A DNA stretch of 61,324 nucleotides from Collinsella sp. GTDB lineage: Bacteria > Actinomycetota > Coriobacteriia > Coriobacteriales > Coriobacteriaceae. The notes under the pieces are model-generated. The model saw nothing but the letters and a program-made list of their open reading frames with translations, searched no databases and was not told the origin of the DNA. The translations under genes were made by a program, and so were the position numbers. Shown piece by piece: positions 35,186-43,469 of this stretch (position 1 is its first letter; each line of letters opens with the position of its first letter). The stretch lies in contig JAGZUC010000010.1 of the NCBI GenBank assembly GCA_018380195.1, positions 1 to 61,324 on the forward strand. The letters are read 5' to 3'.

Positions 35186-36073
35186 ATGGATATCATGCGA
35201 GAGGAGTTTGGCGGCGAGCCCGTCGCGGCATTCTCGATGTCGCATCCGGCGGTGCCGGCACTCTATATAGTGCTGACGCTGGGGCTCACCATGTTCTCGA
35301 TGCAACCGGTGCTGATCGCGCTGTCGCTTGCGGGCGGGCTGGCGTATGGATTTGCGATGCGTGGGGCTGCCCGCACGCTGGGCGCACTTCGCTGGCAGCT
35401 GCCGGTGATTTTGATTATCGCGCTGGTCAATCCACTGTTTAGCGCTTCGGGTTCGACGGAGCTGTTTCGTATTGGCATGCGTGCGGTGTATCTAGAGAGC
35501 ATGGTTTACGGCCTGTGCATGGGCGGGCTGTTTGTGGCGAGCGTGCTGTGGTTTGAGGCCGCGGCGTCGATGCTCGAATACGACAAGGTGCTCGCGCTGT
35601 TGGGCAACGCTGCGCCGGTGATCGCGCTCATGATTTCGATGTGCATGAGGCTTATCCCGCAGTTTTTGCGCCGCGGTCGTACGGTGCTGGCGGTGCAGGA
35701 TGCGATTGACGTGCCGGGGCGCGCGCCGGCCGATCCCGTGCGCTCGCGTCTGCGGGCGTCAAGCGTGTTGATGGGCTGGGGCATGGAAGATTCGCTGGAT
35801 CGCGCGGATGCCATGCGCTCGCGCGGGTGGGGTGCTGCGTCGCGCCGTACGACGTACGCGCGGTATCGACTGGGGCGCAGCGACGTTGCCGCGCTGGTCG
35901 GGCTCGCGGTGTTTGGTGCCGCCGCGGTGGCGGTGGCATGGACCGCGACAACGCAGTATTCGTTTTACCCGCAGCTTTTGGTGCCCGCGCCGTGGCTAGG
36001 CTATGCCGTGTACGCTGCCTGGATGGTGCTGCCCTGCGTGTTGCATACGATCGATGAGAAGAGGTTCGGCTGA
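35186..36073 (+). CDS. ecfT: ECF transporter transmembrane component
   Basis: EcfT couples the two ATPase domains to a substrate-specific S protein in vitamin or metal-ion uptake. The protein of 295 residues has N-terminal and C-terminal membrane helices and the cytoplasmic coupling helix with ADAMRSRGWG, the Ala-Arg-Gly type motif of EcfT. The start is uncertain; ATG at 35186 has GGGGTG at good spacing and gives a typical length, while the open frame runs back to 35015. The stop overlaps the ATPase start by one base (TGATG). Confidence 0.82.
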   Translation: MDIMREEFGGEPVAAFSMSHPAVPALYIVLTLGLTMFSMQPVLIALSLAGGLAYGFAMRGAARTLGALRWQLPVILIIALVNPLFSASGSTELFRIGMRAVYLESMVYGLCMGGLFVASVLWFEAAASMLEYDKVLALLGNAAPVIALMISMCMRLIPQFLRRGRTVLAVQDAIDVPGRAPADPVRSRLRASSVLMGWGMEDSLDRADAMRSRGWGAASRRTTYARYRLGRSDVAALVGLAVFGAAAVAVAWTATTQYSFYPQLLVPAPWLGYAVYAAWMVLPCVLHTIDEKRFG

Positions 36074-37716
36074 TGGCTCGGTTGGATAGTGGCCCGGTGT
36101 CGGGCGCGGCGTGCGGCCCGGATGTGCCGGCAATTGAGGTGCGGAGCCTGAGCTTTGCCTACCCCGGGGCTGATGCTACGGTGCTCGAGGGGCTCGACTG
36201 GTCTGTTCCCCAAGGTGCATTTGCGCTGCTTGTTGGCGGTACCGGATCGGGTAAGTCGACGCTGCTGTCGCTGCTCAAGCCCGAGATTGCTCCGGCGGGC
36301 GAGCGCACTGGCGATGCGCGCGTGCTGGGCGAGAACGTTGCCGACATGGACGTGCGCGCGTCTGCGGAGCGCGTGGGCTACGTGTTCCAGGATCCCGAGA
36401 ACCAGATTGTGTGCGAGACCGTGTGGCACGAGATGGCGTTTGGCCTGGAAAACTTAGGCATGTCGCGCGACGAGATGCGCCGCCGTGTTGCCGAGACCAG
36501 CTATTTCTTTGGTCTGGAGGACTGGCTTCATCGCGATACCGATACGCTTTCGGGTGGCCGCAAGCAGCTGCTGTCGCTTGCCGCCGTCTTGGCGCTGCGT
36601 CCGCGTGTGCTGCTACTCGACGAGCCCACGTCTCAGCTCGATCCCGTTGCCGAGAAGAATTTTCTGCACGCGCTGTTTCGCGTGAACCGTGAGCTGGGCT
36701 GCACGGTTGTTGTGGCTACGCATCAACCGCGGCCGATGCTCGAGTATGCGACGTGTGCGTACCGGATTGAGGACGGTCGCGTGCGCGACGTGGCGGATAT
36801 GGCTTCTTTGGGACGCCGAGAATCGCTGTTTTCCGATGACATGTTGGGGTGGGGTGCCATCCGATGTGCAAAAAACGGAGTATTCAGCAGGCGTGAGGAC
36901 AATTTGGGCTTTCTGGAGCCGCCCCGGGATGTATCGAGCGCGAAAAAAAGTTCGAAATTGGACAAATCGTCCGAATTTGTGGCGCAAACGTCGCTCGAGA
37001 ACGGCTCGGAAGCCTTCCCGCGCACGGATGGAAGCAGAATACTCCAAAAAATGCACGGCGGGCCGGCTACCACCCTGTCGGAAGGCTGGTTTCGCTACGA
37101 TCGCGCGGGCGGTTGGGTGCTGCGCGGGCTCGATGTGACGTTTTCGGCCGGCGCGGTGCATGCGATTGTGGGCGGTAACGGCTGCGGCAAGTCGACGATG
37201 CTCTCGGTGCTGGCCAAGACGGCTAAGCTGCAGCGTGGCCGCATGGTGCGTGGGACGGCCTCGGCGGCACTGCTGCCACAGAATCCCAAGGCATTGCTGG
37301 TCGCCGAAACGGTGCGCGACGAGCTGATGGAATGGGCTTCGACCTGCGGATATGACGAGAGCTTGGCGCGGGAGCGTGCGGCGCAACTGGGACTGGACGG
37401 CTTGGAGACGCGTCACCCGTACGATCTTTCGGGCGGTCAGCGCCAGCTGCTTGCGTTGGCAAAGCTGCTGTTGATTGGTCCGGAGCTGCTGCTGCTTGAT
37501 GAGCCCACCAAGGGCCTTGATCTGGCAAGTCGCTGCATTATCGCCCGGGCCCTGCGCGAGCATGCGCAGGCCGGCGGCACCGTCATCATGGCCACGCACG
37601 ACTTGGACTTTGCCGAGCAGGTGTCCGACGACGTCGCCATGATGTTCGACGGCGAGATCGCCTGCATGGAGCCCCCGGCAGATTTCTTTGCCGACAACGT
37701 GTTCTACAGGGCGTGA
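36073..37716 (+). CDS. ECF transporter double ATPase (fused EcfA domains) with in-frame inverted-repeat insert
   Basis: The 547 residues hold two complete ABC ATPases. The first has GGTGSGKST, LSGGRKQLLSLA and VLLLDEPTSQLD; the second has GGNGCGKST, LSGGQRQLLALA and LLLLDEPTKGLD. They energise the EcfT/S complex from one chain instead of two. The linker of about 64 residues (265-328) is encoded by a 191-bp element with 20-base inverted repeat ends and lower GC than the rest, so a repeat element appears to have been inserted and kept in frame. Both ATPase cores look intact. Confidence 0.9.
   Translation: MARLDSGPVSGAACGPDVPAIEVRSLSFAYPGADATVLEGLDWSVPQGAFALLVGGTGSGKSTLLSLLKPEIAPAGERTGDARVLGENVADMDVRASAERVGYVFQDPENQIVCETVWHEMAFGLENLGMSRDEMRRRVAETSYFFGLEDWLHRDTDTLSGGRKQLLSLAAVLALRPRVLLLDEPTSQLDPVAEKNFLHALFRVNRELGCTVVVATHQPRPMLEYATCAYRIEDGRVRDVADMASLGRRESLFSDDMLGWGAIRCAKNGVFSRREDNLGFLEPPRDVSSAKKSSKLDKSSEFVAQTSLENGSEAFPRTDGSRILQKMHGGPATTLSEGWFRYDRAGGWVLRGLDVTFSAGAVHAIVGGNGCGKSTMLSVLAKTAKLQRGRMVRGTASAALLPQNPKALLVAETVRDELMEWASTCGYDESLARERAAQLGLDGLETRHPYDLSGGQRQLLALAKLLLIGPELLLLDEPTKGLDLASRCIIARALREHAQAGGTVIMATHDLDFAEQVSDDVAMMFDGEIACMEPPADFFADNVFYRA
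36866..37056. repeat. 191-bp palindromic element inside the ECF ATPase gene
   Basis: The ends GTGCAAAAAACGGAGTATTC (36866-36885) and its near-complement (37037-37056) agree outside a central A-tract. Inner inverted repeats (CGAGCG/CGCTCG at 36935 and 36992, AAATT-GGAC/GTCCGAATTT around 36955-36978) make a nested hairpin. It is AT-richer than the flanking ATPase sequence. Confidence 0.65.
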
Positions 37717-37720
37717 TGGG

Positions 37721-38434
37721 ATGACGGATCATCGCGCCTCGCGCCTACTCACAAAAATGGAGATTCCGCTGCTCCTGGCGGTGCCGGCAGCGATGACTGC
37801 GGCGTTACTGGTGGGCATTGAGCAGGCGGCGCTTGCCATGCTGGTTGTAGTGGCATTCGTGCTCGCACTGTTCTTTGCGGGCTATGAGACATCACGTCCA
37901 GGCCTGCGCCAGATCATGCCCACGCTGGTGCTGGCGGCGCTGGCCGCGGCGGGGCGCATCCTGTTTGGGCCCATTCCCGATTTTAAGCCCGTGAGCGCTA
38001 TCGCCATTATCGCGGGTGCGACACTTGGCCGTCGCAATGGTTTTATGGTCGGCGCGTTGGCAGCGCTGACCAGTAATTTCTTTTTTGGACAGGGCATGTG
38101 GACGCCGTGGCAGATGTATGCCTGGGGTCTGGTGGGCTATATCGGTGGCGCACTGGCGCATGCGGGCGCGTTTGATCGCGCCGATGGAACCGTGCGAATG
38201 CCGGCGCTGTTGGCGTATGGCTTTGCCTCGGGCTTGCTGTATGGCGTCGTGATCAACGCGTATGACATCATCGGTTTTGTGCAGCCGCTCACCTGGGCAG
38301 GCGCCGTAGCGCGTCTTGCTACGGCGGTGCCGTTCGATATTACGCACGGCCTTGCGACCTGTGTGTTTTTGGCCGCCTTGTACAAGCCCTGGTGCCGTCG
38401 CATCAACCGCGTCGTCGTGAAATACGGACTGTAG
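37721..38434 (+). CDS. ECF transporter substrate-specific (S) component
   Basis: This membrane protein of 237 residues has about six helices. The pattern RILFGPIPDFKPVSAIAIIAGATLG followed by NGFMVGALAALTSNFFFGQG and TPWQMYAWGLVGYIGGAL is typical of ECF S components. It would bind the vitamin or ion and dock on the T/ATPase module encoded just upstream (4-base gap). The substrate cannot be read from sequence, and no biosynthetic gene or riboswitch lies nearby to suggest it. The start at 37721 is supported by GATGGG. Confidence 0.82.
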   Translation: MTDHRASRLLTKMEIPLLLAVPAAMTAALLVGIEQAALAMLVVVAFVLALFFAGYETSRPGLRQIMPTLVLAALAAAGRILFGPIPDFKPVSAIAIIAGATLGRRNGFMVGALAALTSNFFFGQGMWTPWQMYAWGLVGYIGGALAHAGAFDRADGTVRMPALLAYGFASGLLYGVVINAYDIIGFVQPLTWAGAVARLATAVPFDITHGLATCVFLAALYKPWCRRINRVVVKYGL

Positions 38435-38474
38435 GGCTAGTTGCGCCGAGGCGGGAATCAATACTGCTAAAGTG

Positions 38475-38640
38475 CCATTTTAAAACTATGCCGGTTTACG
38501 GGGCTAGATTAGCACAGGCAGACCATACCAGTTTTTTCCGAAATAGAGCAAGCCGTTCACCTGCGGTTTTATTATCTCGGAATTGTGTATGGTTGGGGGT
38601 TCGCGATTCAGCCCCGTAAACCGGCATAGTTTTGGAATGG
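38475..38640. mobile_element. TIR element, family 1, copy 1
   Basis: Perfect 24-bp inverted repeats (38482-38505 starting AAAACTATGCCGG, and 38610-38633) extend outward with wobble pairs to 38475 and 38640. The interior aligns in inverted orientation with that of the copy at 54892-55045, sharing CCATAC, AAAACCGCAGGT and GCTTGCT segments. No ORF is supported. Confidence 0.7.
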
Positions 38641-38675
38641 CCGGCTGATACGACGGGCATCGTGGCCCCCAGAGA

Positions 38676-38702
38676 GCCAAATTGATCCATTTTCTTCCGT
38701 CT
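38676..38702 (-). repeat. GGATCA-box repeat, copy a
   Basis: On the minus strand it reads GACGGAAGAAAATGGATCA followed by ATTTGGC. It is related to 38925-38960 and 55077-55112, and lies about 35 bases from the neighbouring TIR element. Confidence 0.5.
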
Positions 38703-38736
38703 CCAGATGTCCCCAGGAAATCAGTTGACGGCGCTT

Positions 38737-38896
38737 GCCACGAAACTGGCCCATCTACTACGTTTAGCTTGATACCCCCGACCATGACCGCGTTTTATGA
38801 AAAACCGCAGGCTTTCTACCTGCGGTTTTCTTTTTGCGTTGTTCGCTGTGGTTGAGGGTAGTGGCTTAAACGTAGTAGATGGGCTGGTTTCGTGGC
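38737..38896. mobile_element. TIR element with different arms but related interior
   Basis: Arms 38737-38766 and 38867-38896 pair over 30 bp, with two adjacent wobble pairs as the only departures. The interior has ACCCCCGACCAT as in family 1 and a central perfect hairpin, AAAACCGCAGG (38801-38811) with CCTGCGGTTTT (38819-38829), followed by CTTTTTGCG, which looks like a terminator. Confidence 0.65.
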
Positions 38897-38924
38897 GGAC
38901 GGGGTCACGCGGGCGCCCTTGCGT

Positions 38925-38960
38925 GGGCAAAAGTGATCCGTATTCCTTCGTCCCCGGGGG
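38925..38960 (-). repeat. GGATCA-box repeat, copy b
   Basis: On the minus strand it begins CCCCCGGGGACGAAGG and continues with ATACGGATCACTTTTGCCC. It matches 55077-55112 at nearly all positions. Confidence 0.6.
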
Positions 38961-38972
38961 ATCATTTGGGGG

Positions 38973-39791
38973 CTAGAGCTCTAGCGTGAGGGTGACAGGG
39001 CAGTGGTCGCTGCCGAAGATGTCGCCACGGATACCGGTGTCGCGAACGTTGGCGGCGATTGCGTCGCTTACCAGGAAGTAGTCGATGCGCCAGCCGGCGT
39101 TGTTCTTGCGGGCATTAAAGCGATAGCTCCACCAGCTGTAGACGCCCTCGACGTCGGGGTTTGCCGCGCGCCAGGTATCGGTAAACCCGGCGTTGAGCAG
39201 CTCGGTAAACTTGCCGCGTTCTTCGTCCGAAAAGCCGGCGTTGCCGCGGTTGGACTTGGGGTTCTTAAGGTCGATCTCCTCGTGTGCCACGTTAAAGTCG
39301 CCGCAAGTTACGACGGGCTTGCCGGTCTCGCGCTCAAGCGCGCTCAAAAAGCCGCGGTAGGCATCGTCCCAGGCCATGCGCACATCGATGCGCGCGAGTT
39401 CGTTTTGCGCGTTGGGCGTGTAGACATCCACAAACCAAAACTTGTCGAACTCGAGCGCACAGACGCGGCCCTCGGTTGCGGCTTGGGCGACGAGCTCGGC
39501 CGCCTCGCCCTCGCCGGCGTAGGGTAACAGCGCGTCGGCGTGCAGCACGCGCAGCGGTTCCTGGCGGCTAAAGACCGCAGCGCCCGAATAGCCTTTACGC
39601 TCGGCGTAGCTCCAGATTTGGTGATAGCCAGGCAGATCGATATCGACCTGGCCCTCCTGCAGCTTTGTCTCCTGCAGCGCCAAGATATCGACGTCGAGTT
39701 CTTGCGCGATCTGAATAAAGCTCGGGTCCTTTTTGAGCACGGCGCGCAGGCCGTTAACGTTCCACGAGGCGAAAGTGTAAGTCTGAGGCAT
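38973..39791 (-). CDS. xth: Exodeoxyribonuclease III (AP endonuclease)
   Basis: This 272-residue enzyme of the exonuclease III/APE family cuts abasic sites in base-excision repair. Motifs run in order: FASWNVNGLRAVLKK, ILALQETKLQ with the metal-binding Glu, GDFNVAHEEIDLKNP, and the C-terminal SDHCPVTLTL with the catalytic Asp-His. The start follows AAAGGACACC on the minus strand. It is divergent from the sirtuin gene. Its 3' side faces the 538-base repeat-filled spacer. Confidence 0.94.
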   Translation of the reverse strand: MPQTYTFASWNVNGLRAVLKKDPSFIQIAQELDVDILALQETKLQEGQVDIDLPGYHQIWSYAERKGYSGAAVFSRQEPLRVLHADALLPYAGEGEAAELVAQAATEGRVCALEFDKFWFVDVYTPNAQNELARIDVRMAWDDAYRGFLSALERETGKPVVTCGDFNVAHEEIDLKNPKSNRGNAGFSDEERGKFTELLNAGFTDTWRAANPDVEGVYSWWSYRFNARKNNAGWRIDYFLVSDAIAANVRDTGIRGDIFGSDHCPVTLTLEL

Positions 39792-39926
39792 GGTGTCCTT
39801 TCGACGGGGTTGGCAGGCTTAAGATTAGCGCAACAGGGGCGGGGTGGGCTCCGCGCATGCTGACTTAAAGGCTGCATGCTGGGACGTCGCCCAACGCTGT
39901 CCGACTAACAAGGACGGAGGACTCAT

Positions 39927-40679
39927 ATGACGCAGGCAATATCGGACCCCAGGCAGGCCTCCGCCGCGCTGGCGGATCTGTTTGACACCCACAAGCGCGT
40001 GGTCTTCTTTGGCGGCGCGGGTGTTTCCACGGCAAGTGGCATCCCCGATTTCCGCAGCGTGGACGGCCTGTATCACCAGCAGTTTGCCTACCCGCCCGAG
40101 ACTATGCTCTCGCATAGCTTTTACGAGGCGCATCCGGCCGAGTTCTTCGACTTCTACCGCACCAAGATGATTGCGCTTGGCGCCAAGCCCAACCGCTGCC
40201 ACACCAAGCTGGCCGAGCTGGAGCGAGTCGGCAAGCTCGATGCCGTGGTGACGCAAAACATCGACGGCTTGCATCAGATGGCGGGCTCGCAGCGCGTGTT
40301 TGAGCTGCACGGGTCGGTCCATCGCAACATTTGCCAGTCGTGCGGCGCGGTCTATAGCGCCGAGTGGATTTGCTCGCGCGAGCACGAGGATGCCGCGGGC
40401 GTGCCCGCGTGCCCCGCGTGCGGCGGGCGCATTAAGCCCGATGTGGTGCTCTACGAGGAGCCGCTCGATGAGCATGTGCTGACCGGTGCCGTTGCCGCCA
40501 TCGCCGCGGCCGATGCCCTCATTGTGGGTGGGACCTCGCTCGTGGTGTATCCGGCGGCAGGCCTTACGCGTTACTTTACCGGCGATACGCTGGCCATATG
40601 CAACCTTGCTCCCACCGATCAGGATGCAAATGCCGACCTGCTGATTTCTTGCGACATCGCGGCCGCGTTTGCGTTCTAG
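39927..40679 (+). CDS. cobB: NAD-dependent protein deacylase, sirtuin family
   Basis: This 250-residue sirtuin removes acyl groups from lysines using NAD+. Landmarks are GAGVSTASGIPDFRS, TQNIDGLHQMAG, the catalytic His in ELHGSVHRN and a zinc site formed by CQSC and CPAC. GGTSLVVYPAAGL near the C-terminus is the NAD ribose-binding region. The start at 39927 follows GGAGGA. The gene is followed by the folP-folK fusion with a separate ribosome binding site. Whether it is a deacetylase or a longer-chain deacylase cannot be told. Confidence 0.92.
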   Translation: MTQAISDPRQASAALADLFDTHKRVVFFGGAGVSTASGIPDFRSVDGLYHQQFAYPPETMLSHSFYEAHPAEFFDFYRTKMIALGAKPNRCHTKLAELERVGKLDAVVTQNIDGLHQMAGSQRVFELHGSVHRNICQSCGAVYSAEWICSREHEDAAGVPACPACGGRIKPDVVLYEEPLDEHVLTGAVAAIAAADALIVGGTSLVVYPAAGLTRYFTGDTLAICNLAPTDQDANADLLISCDIAAAFAF

Positions 40680-40774
40680 CCCGCGCGCGCGGATACAATA
40701 GAAAGACTGAGTGCAAAGCGACCCCGCCGCCAGCTCCCCAAGCTCGGCGGCGTGGGCATTTTAGGAGGATGTTC

Positions 40775-42517
40775 ATGGCGAACGACAGCAAGACATGGCG
40801 GTGCGGAAAGTACGAGCTCAGCTTTGACCGTCCGCGCATCATGGGCGTCCTCAACGTGACGCCCGATTCGTTTAGCGACGGCGGGGAGCACTTCGACCCC
40901 GATGCCGCCATCGAGTACGGCCTGGCGATGCTCGATGCCGGCGCCGACATCATCGACGTGGGCGGTGAGTCCACGCGCCCTGGTTTTACCCCGGTCAACC
41001 CCGACGAGGAGGCTCGCCGCGTGCTGCCCGTGGTGCGCGCGCTGGCCAAGGAGGGCGCCATCGTCTCGATCGACACGCGTCATGTGGCGGTTGCCAAGGC
41101 GGCCGTGCGCTGCGGCGCCTCGATCGTCAACGACGTGACCGGCTTCACCGATCCCAAGATGGTCGAGTTTGTTAAGACGAGCACCTGCGGCGTCATCGTG
41201 ATGCATGCCGGCGAGGTCGCCGCGCCCACCCGCACGCACGCAACGGTGCAGCTCGATACCTCGGCAGCGGCGTTTGTTGCCGAGAAGGCGCGCGAGGCGG
41301 CTGCCGAGGCCGCGCGTGAGGCCGAGAAGCCGGCTCGCCGCCGTCGCGGCAAGTTGCTGGGCGAGCCTAAGCCGGAGGCCAAGCTTCCGGGCGGCGTGGT
41401 GCAGCCCTCGTTGCCGTTTGGCGAACCGGAGCCCACGTCCGAGCCTGCAAGCGAGCAGGAGACGCCGGCCGCCGAGCAGGTTGCTGCCGCCGAGACCGTC
41501 GCGCCCGCGCCCGAGGCCGCGCCCGCAGCCACCGAGGTCGCATCGGAGTCCAATGACCACCTGGCAGCCATGATGCGCCGCAGCGCCCGCCGCGAGGAAG
41601 CCTACGTGCCCACCTCGCAGCTCCGCCGCTTTACCCTGCCCGATTCGGCGCCCATCATGCGCCGCGTCATGGGCTTTCTGTCCGACCAGGCCCGCACACT
41701 CATCCATGCCGGCGTGTCGCGCGACCGCATCTGCATCGATCCTGGCCCGGGCTTTGGTAAGTCGGCTAACGAGGACATCGTCATCCAGCGTGAGACTGCC
41801 AAGATGGCGTCACTGGGCTATCCGCTCATGTGCGCCGTGTCGCGCAAGCGTTTTGTGGGCGCTGTCTCGGGCGTGACCGAGGCCGCCGCGCGCGATGCCG
41901 CCACGTTTGGCGTGTGCCTGGGCGCCATCCAGGCCGGTGCGAACATCGTGCGCGTGCACGACGCCGCGGGTTTTGCGCAGTTCCTGAACGGTTACTGGGC
42001 CGTCGCCAAGCCGCAGCCGCGCCGTGCGTTTGTGGCCGTGGGCTCCAACTTGGGGCATCGTTGCGACAACATCCGCGCCGCGCGCGACATGATCGCCGAG
42101 ATTCCGCTCACCTGCGTGTCCAACTCCTCCAAGATCTACGAGAGCGAGCCGGCCTACGAGACGCGCCAGGACGCGTTTGCCAACGCCGTCATCGAGATCA
42201 AGACCGAGCTGGCGCCGCTGGTGCTGCTCGACGAGCTCATGAAGATCGAGGCCGAGCTGGGCCGCGACCGTTCCAAAAAGGCCAAGGCCAACGGCCCGCG
42301 CACTATCGACCTGGACCTGCTGTGGATGGATGGCGAGACCCACGGCGGCAAAAAACTGCGCCTGCCGCATCCGCTGATCGGCGAGCGCGACTTTGTGCTG
42401 GTGCCGCTCGAGGACCTGATGCACGACCCGGCGCGGTTCTTCCGCTACAACGGCGTCGAGGTCAAGGAGCCCGAGGATCGCGTGGGCCATATCGTGGGCG
42501 AATTGGGGCGTATGTAG
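40775..42517 (+). CDS. Fused dihydropteroate synthase - HPPK, with an Ala/Glu-rich insert
   Basis: This 580-residue protein covers two consecutive folate steps. The N-terminal DHPS part has MGVLNVTPDSFSDGG, DVGGESTRPGF and DPGPGFGKSANED. The C-terminal HPPK part starts near residue 415 with AFVAVGSNLGHRCDNIR and contains RTIDLDLLWMDG and LPHPLIGERDFVL. Between the HAGE segment (about residue 149) and the PIMRRV helix (about 290) lies a low-complexity stretch of about 110-130 residues rich in Ala, Glu and Pro, unusual for DHPS and probably a disordered loop. The start at 40775 has AGGAGG. folB and folE are not in the window. Confidence 0.92.
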   Translation: MANDSKTWRCGKYELSFDRPRIMGVLNVTPDSFSDGGEHFDPDAAIEYGLAMLDAGADIIDVGGESTRPGFTPVNPDEEARRVLPVVRALAKEGAIVSIDTRHVAVAKAAVRCGASIVNDVTGFTDPKMVEFVKTSTCGVIVMHAGEVAAPTRTHATVQLDTSAAAFVAEKAREAAAEAAREAEKPARRRRGKLLGEPKPEAKLPGGVVQPSLPFGEPEPTSEPASEQETPAAEQVAAAETVAPAPEAAPAATEVASESNDHLAAMMRRSARREEAYVPTSQLRRFTLPDSAPIMRRVMGFLSDQARTLIHAGVSRDRICIDPGPGFGKSANEDIVIQRETAKMASLGYPLMCAVSRKRFVGAVSGVTEAAARDAATFGVCLGAIQAGANIVRVHDAAGFAQFLNGYWAVAKPQPRRAFVAVGSNLGHRCDNIRAARDMIAEIPLTCVSNSSKIYESEPAYETRQDAFANAVIEIKTELAPLVLLDELMKIEAELGRDRSKKAKANGPRTIDLDLLWMDGETHGGKKLRLPHPLIGERDFVLVPLEDLMHDPARFFRYNGVEVKEPEDRVGHIVGELGRM

Positions 42518-43219
42518 ATGATCGAGATGAATGCTGTTGCCGCCGGTACCGAGCTCGACGCGGCGCGTGACGCGGGCCGCGAGGGCGTGTCCGCGGGCTG
42601 GTGCGCGTGGAGCGCGGGCGATGCTTCGCTGACGTTTTCGCTGGTCGTGCGCCCCGATGTGAATATGCACGCCTTCCACGGCCTGCCGTTTGTGGCCGCG
42701 ATGGGCATGATGGATGCGCTCGTGGGCACGGCTTCGACGCCGGGGTTGGGCCTTGCCGGCAAGGTGGGTATCCAGTGGCCGAGCGATATCGTGTGCGGTG
42801 CGCCTGCGTTTGAGACGTCACTCGCGCGCGTTGCCGTGAACGGCGGTGCCGGTGCCGCGGGTATGTTTGCCGCGGTGACGGTGGATGTTGAGCGTGCGGC
42901 GCTGGGTGAGCTTGGCGTGGATATGGCAGATGAGGCGCTGATCGAGGCATTGGCCGCCGCCGTGCTGGTCCGCGTGGACACCTGGGCAGTTGCCGCCAAC
43001 ACGCCGCAGGGCGCCGCCGGCCCGCTGGCTCCGGTGCTGGGCGAGTACTTTGACATGGTGCCACTGCTGGGTCGTCAGGTCGCGGCGGTGTCGCCCAGCG
43101 GTTTGCCGCTTGCGGTCGGTGTGTTTGCGGGCCTGGACATCTGGGGTCGCGCGACCATCAAGACCGATGCCGGCGAGCAGGAGTTTCCGCCCGAGGCCGT
43201 ACGGATTCGCGGACTGTAA
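42518..43219 (+). CDS. Biotin-protein-ligase-like protein
   Basis: This 233-residue protein starts directly after the folP-folK stop. Weak similarity to the BirA catalytic fold is seen: GKVGIQWPSDIVCG resembles the KWPNDI segment, and the C-terminus (GLDIWGRATIKTDAGEQEF) resembles the SH3-like tail of BirA. The GRGRxGR biotin loop and a clear catalytic Lys are missing. It could be a divergent ligase or a related lipoate-ligase-fold protein with another role. The frame is well supported by codon usage, the function is not. Confidence 0.55.
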   Translation: MIEMNAVAAGTELDAARDAGREGVSAGWCAWSAGDASLTFSLVVRPDVNMHAFHGLPFVAAMGMMDALVGTASTPGLGLAGKVGIQWPSDIVCGAPAFETSLARVAVNGGAGAAGMFAAVTVDVERAALGELGVDMADEALIEALAAAVLVRVDTWAVAANTPQGAAGPLAPVLGEYFDMVPLLGRQVAAVSPSGLPLAVGVFAGLDIWGRATIKTDAGEQEFPPEAVRIRGL

Positions 43220-43255
43220 CGCGAGGCGCCCGCGCTCAAAGATAGCGATGACAAC

Positions 43256-43290
43256 AAGACCCTCCTCGGCTGTGCCGGGGAGGGTCTTTA
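43256..43290 (+). terminator. Terminator after the biotin-ligase-like gene
   Basis: AAGACCCTCCTCGGC (43256-43270) pairs with 43274-43288 including one wobble pair, loop TGT, followed by T residues. Confidence 0.82.
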
Positions 43291-43314
43291 CGCGACTACA
43301 GGGTGGCATCGCGG

Positions 43315-43359
43315 TTCTATTCCTCAAAATTGAAAAAATTTCGATTTTGAGGAATAGAA
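43315..43359. repeat. CTATTCCTCAAAA palindrome P1
   Basis: TTCTATTCCTCAAAAT (43315-43330) pairs perfectly with 43344-43359. The inner sequence TGAAAAAATTTCG continues the stem. It is the first of three related palindromes around the second ATPase gene. Confidence 0.75.
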
Positions 43360-43402
43360 TTAAGCCAGCTCGGCCTTTAACGAGGTATATTCGTTGCAGA
43401 GT

Positions 43403-43443
43403 CTATTCCTCAAAACTGAATAATTTTCGTTTTTGAGGAATAG
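43403..43443. repeat. CTATTCCTCAAAA palindrome P2
   Basis: CTATTCCTCAAAA (43403-43415) pairs with 43431-43443. It ends 26 bases before the ATPase start, like the palindrome before the first ATPase, and may act as its operator. Confidence 0.72.
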
Positions 43444-43469
43444 CGATAGAAGACCGCAGGGAGGCACCA

